Notes under the pieces: model-generated
The model's input: the letters and a program-made list of their open reading frames with translations, nothing else
What the model was told of the DNA's origin: nothing
Databases searched by the model: none
In this document: positions 5,932-6,940 of the stretch, piece after piece
Layout: each line of letters begins with the position of its first letter
Numbering within the stretch: position 1 is the first letter of the stretch
Position numbers and translations under genes: made by a program
Assembly: GCA_937915075.1 (NCBI GenBank)
Contig: CALDMA010000200.1
Coordinates: forward strand, 1-6,940
Direction of reading: 5' to 3'
Source: an uncultured Oscillospiraceae bacterium
Lineage (GTDB): Bacteria > Bacillota > Clostridia > Oscillospirales > Oscillospiraceae
Length of the DNA stretch: 6,940 bases

Positions 5932-6940
5932 TCATTTCTTTTTCGCGCCGCGCTTTTCCGCCTTTTTGCGCTGCCTCTCGAGCTTGCGGCGCAGCGGCTC
6001 GAGATCATTTTTCTGCACGTCGTCCGCCACGTTTTTCGCATACGAGCCCACGAGCGCCCGCAGCGAGCCGGAGAGGAGCTGGCGCGTCTCGCGGTCGAGG
6101 TTTGAGTAGGTCTTGAGCATCGTCACCGCGCTTTTGAGCTTGTCGCCGTTGAGGTCGGAGAGCGTTTTCGCGCCCGAGGCGGTGAGCACCGTATAGAGCG
6201 CGTCGGCAAAGGCCTCGCGCTGTTTGGGGCTGAGCGATTCCTCCCACGACTCGAGCGTTTCGTCGATGACCTTTCCCTCGCGCGAGAAGCCGTCGAGATG
6301 GATGAAATGATCGCCCACGACCTGCCAGGAAAAGCCGTCGTGCTGCAGCATCCCCTCGGCGTCCGAGCGCACGATCTCCACATTCTTTTCGTGCTCCAGA
6401 AGCTGCCCGACCACGCTCGACTGCGGCACCACCGTCAGGATGCGGTCGGCCACGCGCGTGTGCTCCGGCGTGCCGACGAGCGGCTTGGCGAAGCCAGGGC
6501 CGTCGTTGTTGTAGACCTGAAGGATGCGGTCCTGCACGGCGGCGGGGGCCTTGACGGCGGCATAGACCGAAAGGTTGCCGCCCTTGGAGTGTCCGCCGAT
6601 GCGCAGCCTCGCGTCCGGATACTGGCGCGTCATGCGGCCGAGGTATTCGAGCGCCCGCGTCTGGGAGGGGATGACCTCAAGGTAGCCCATATTCAGGTCC
6701 TCCTTCCAGCCGACGATGGTATCGTCCGTGCCGCGGTAGGAAAGATAGATGCTGCCGTCGCCCGGCTCGACCGTCAGCGCCGCGAACTGCTGCTCGCGCG
6801 CATCGTCCATCAGCTCGCAGTAGCCGTTCAGCAGCATCCCGCCGAAGCGCACGGAGTGCGCCATGCGGCACATGAGGTCGGGGATGCGTCCCGGGACCAG
6901 CACGCCCATGTCGATCTCCTGCCCGTTATGGCGGGGCAAT
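5932..6940 (-). CDS. DUF2974 (Mbeg1-like) alpha/beta hydrolase, N-terminus cut by the window edge
   Basis: The frame is open to the right edge and 335 residues are visible; family members normally begin some tens of residues earlier, with a start like (N)xxDYLxWRGD, so the gene is partial. A TTG at 6939-6937 could serve as a start only by chance. Visible landmarks, numbered from the edge, are IYLSYRGTDD at 64-73 (likely oxyanion region), the nucleophile elbow IGGHSKGGNLSVYAA at 114-128 with S118, YNNDGPGF at 143-150 with D146 as the likely acid, and LQHDGFSW at 198-205 with H200 as the likely base. These make a lipase-like serine hydrolase fold. The substrate is unknown. The last 100 or so residues are helical, and the end (about 309-335) is strongly basic, RRKLERQRKKAEKRGAKKK, which might contact membrane or nucleic acid. 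No signal peptide can be judged because the start is missing. It has its own terminator and is separate from the DUF5693 operon. Confidence 0.88.
   Translation of the reverse strand, partial: LPRHNGQEIDMGVLVPGRIPDLMCRMAHSVRFGGMLLNGYCELMDDAREQQFAALTVEPGDGSIYLSYRGTDDTIVGWKEDLNMGYLEVIPSQTRALEYLGRMTRQYPDARLRIGGHSKGGNLSVYAAVKAPAAVQDRILQVYNNDGPGFAKPLVGTPEHTRVADRILTVVPQSSVVGQLLEHEKNVEIVRSDAEGMLQHDGFSWQVVGDHFIHLDGFSREGKVIDETLESWEESLSPKQREAFADALYTVLTASGAKTLSDLNGDKLKSAVTMLKTYSNLDRETRQLLSGSLRALVGSYAKNVADDVQKNDLEPLRRKLERQRKKAEKRGAKKK

Noticed and set aside
1..6940. CRISPR arrays, tRNA or rRNA genes, insertion sequences, attachment sites
   Set aside because: I saw no regularly spaced repeats, no cloverleaf or rRNA-like stretches, and no transposase or integrase frames on either strand.

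Overview
The window looks like chromosomal DNA from a GC-rich, low-complexity-envelope Gram-positive bacterium of the phylum Bacillota, most likely class Clostridia (an Oscillospirales-like gut lineage is my guess, not shown). The reasons are strong AAAGGAG/GAGAGG-type ribosome binding sites, sigma-A-like promoters, and a set of families (CsaB, DUF5693, DUF2974/Mbeg1-like, RuvX) that I know chiefly or commonly from that group. The coding DNA is about two-thirds G+C where I counted it (40 of 60 bases at 2041-2100).

Layout. Positions 1-45 hold the probable last 14 codons of a plus-strand gene. A good promoter (35-62) then drives a complete ruvX (95-514), ended by a strong hairpin terminator (569-612). 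Positions about 540-925 form a visibly AT-richer island (24 G+C of 60 at 781-840) carrying one tiny minus-strand gene for a two-helix membrane protein (659-865). From 926 to the right edge everything is on the minus strand. A two-gene operon reads leftwards: a DUF5693 membrane protein (5747 to 3561), overlapping by 8 bases with a large gene (3568 to 926) that joins a CsaB-type polysaccharide pyruvyl transferase to a complete MurJ-type lipid flippase in one chain. The operon has its own promoter (5866-5894) and a structured leader of about 110 bases. To its right lies the terminator (5896-5925) and the 3' three hundred-odd codons of a DUF2974 (Mbeg1-like) serine hydrolase that runs off the window.

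How the genes work together. CsaB-type enzymes add ketal pyruvate to secondary cell wall polymer, which SLH-domain surface proteins bind; MurJ-type proteins flip undecaprenyl-pyrophosphate-linked precursors. Their fusion, translationally coupled to a polytopic DUF5693 protein with a large extracytoplasmic domain, suggests one membrane machine that modifies a lipid-linked glycan in the cytoplasm and moves it outward. This is inference; the fusion itself is seen directly in an uninterrupted reading frame. ruvX, the small membrane protein and the DUF2974 hydrolase have no evident link to it.
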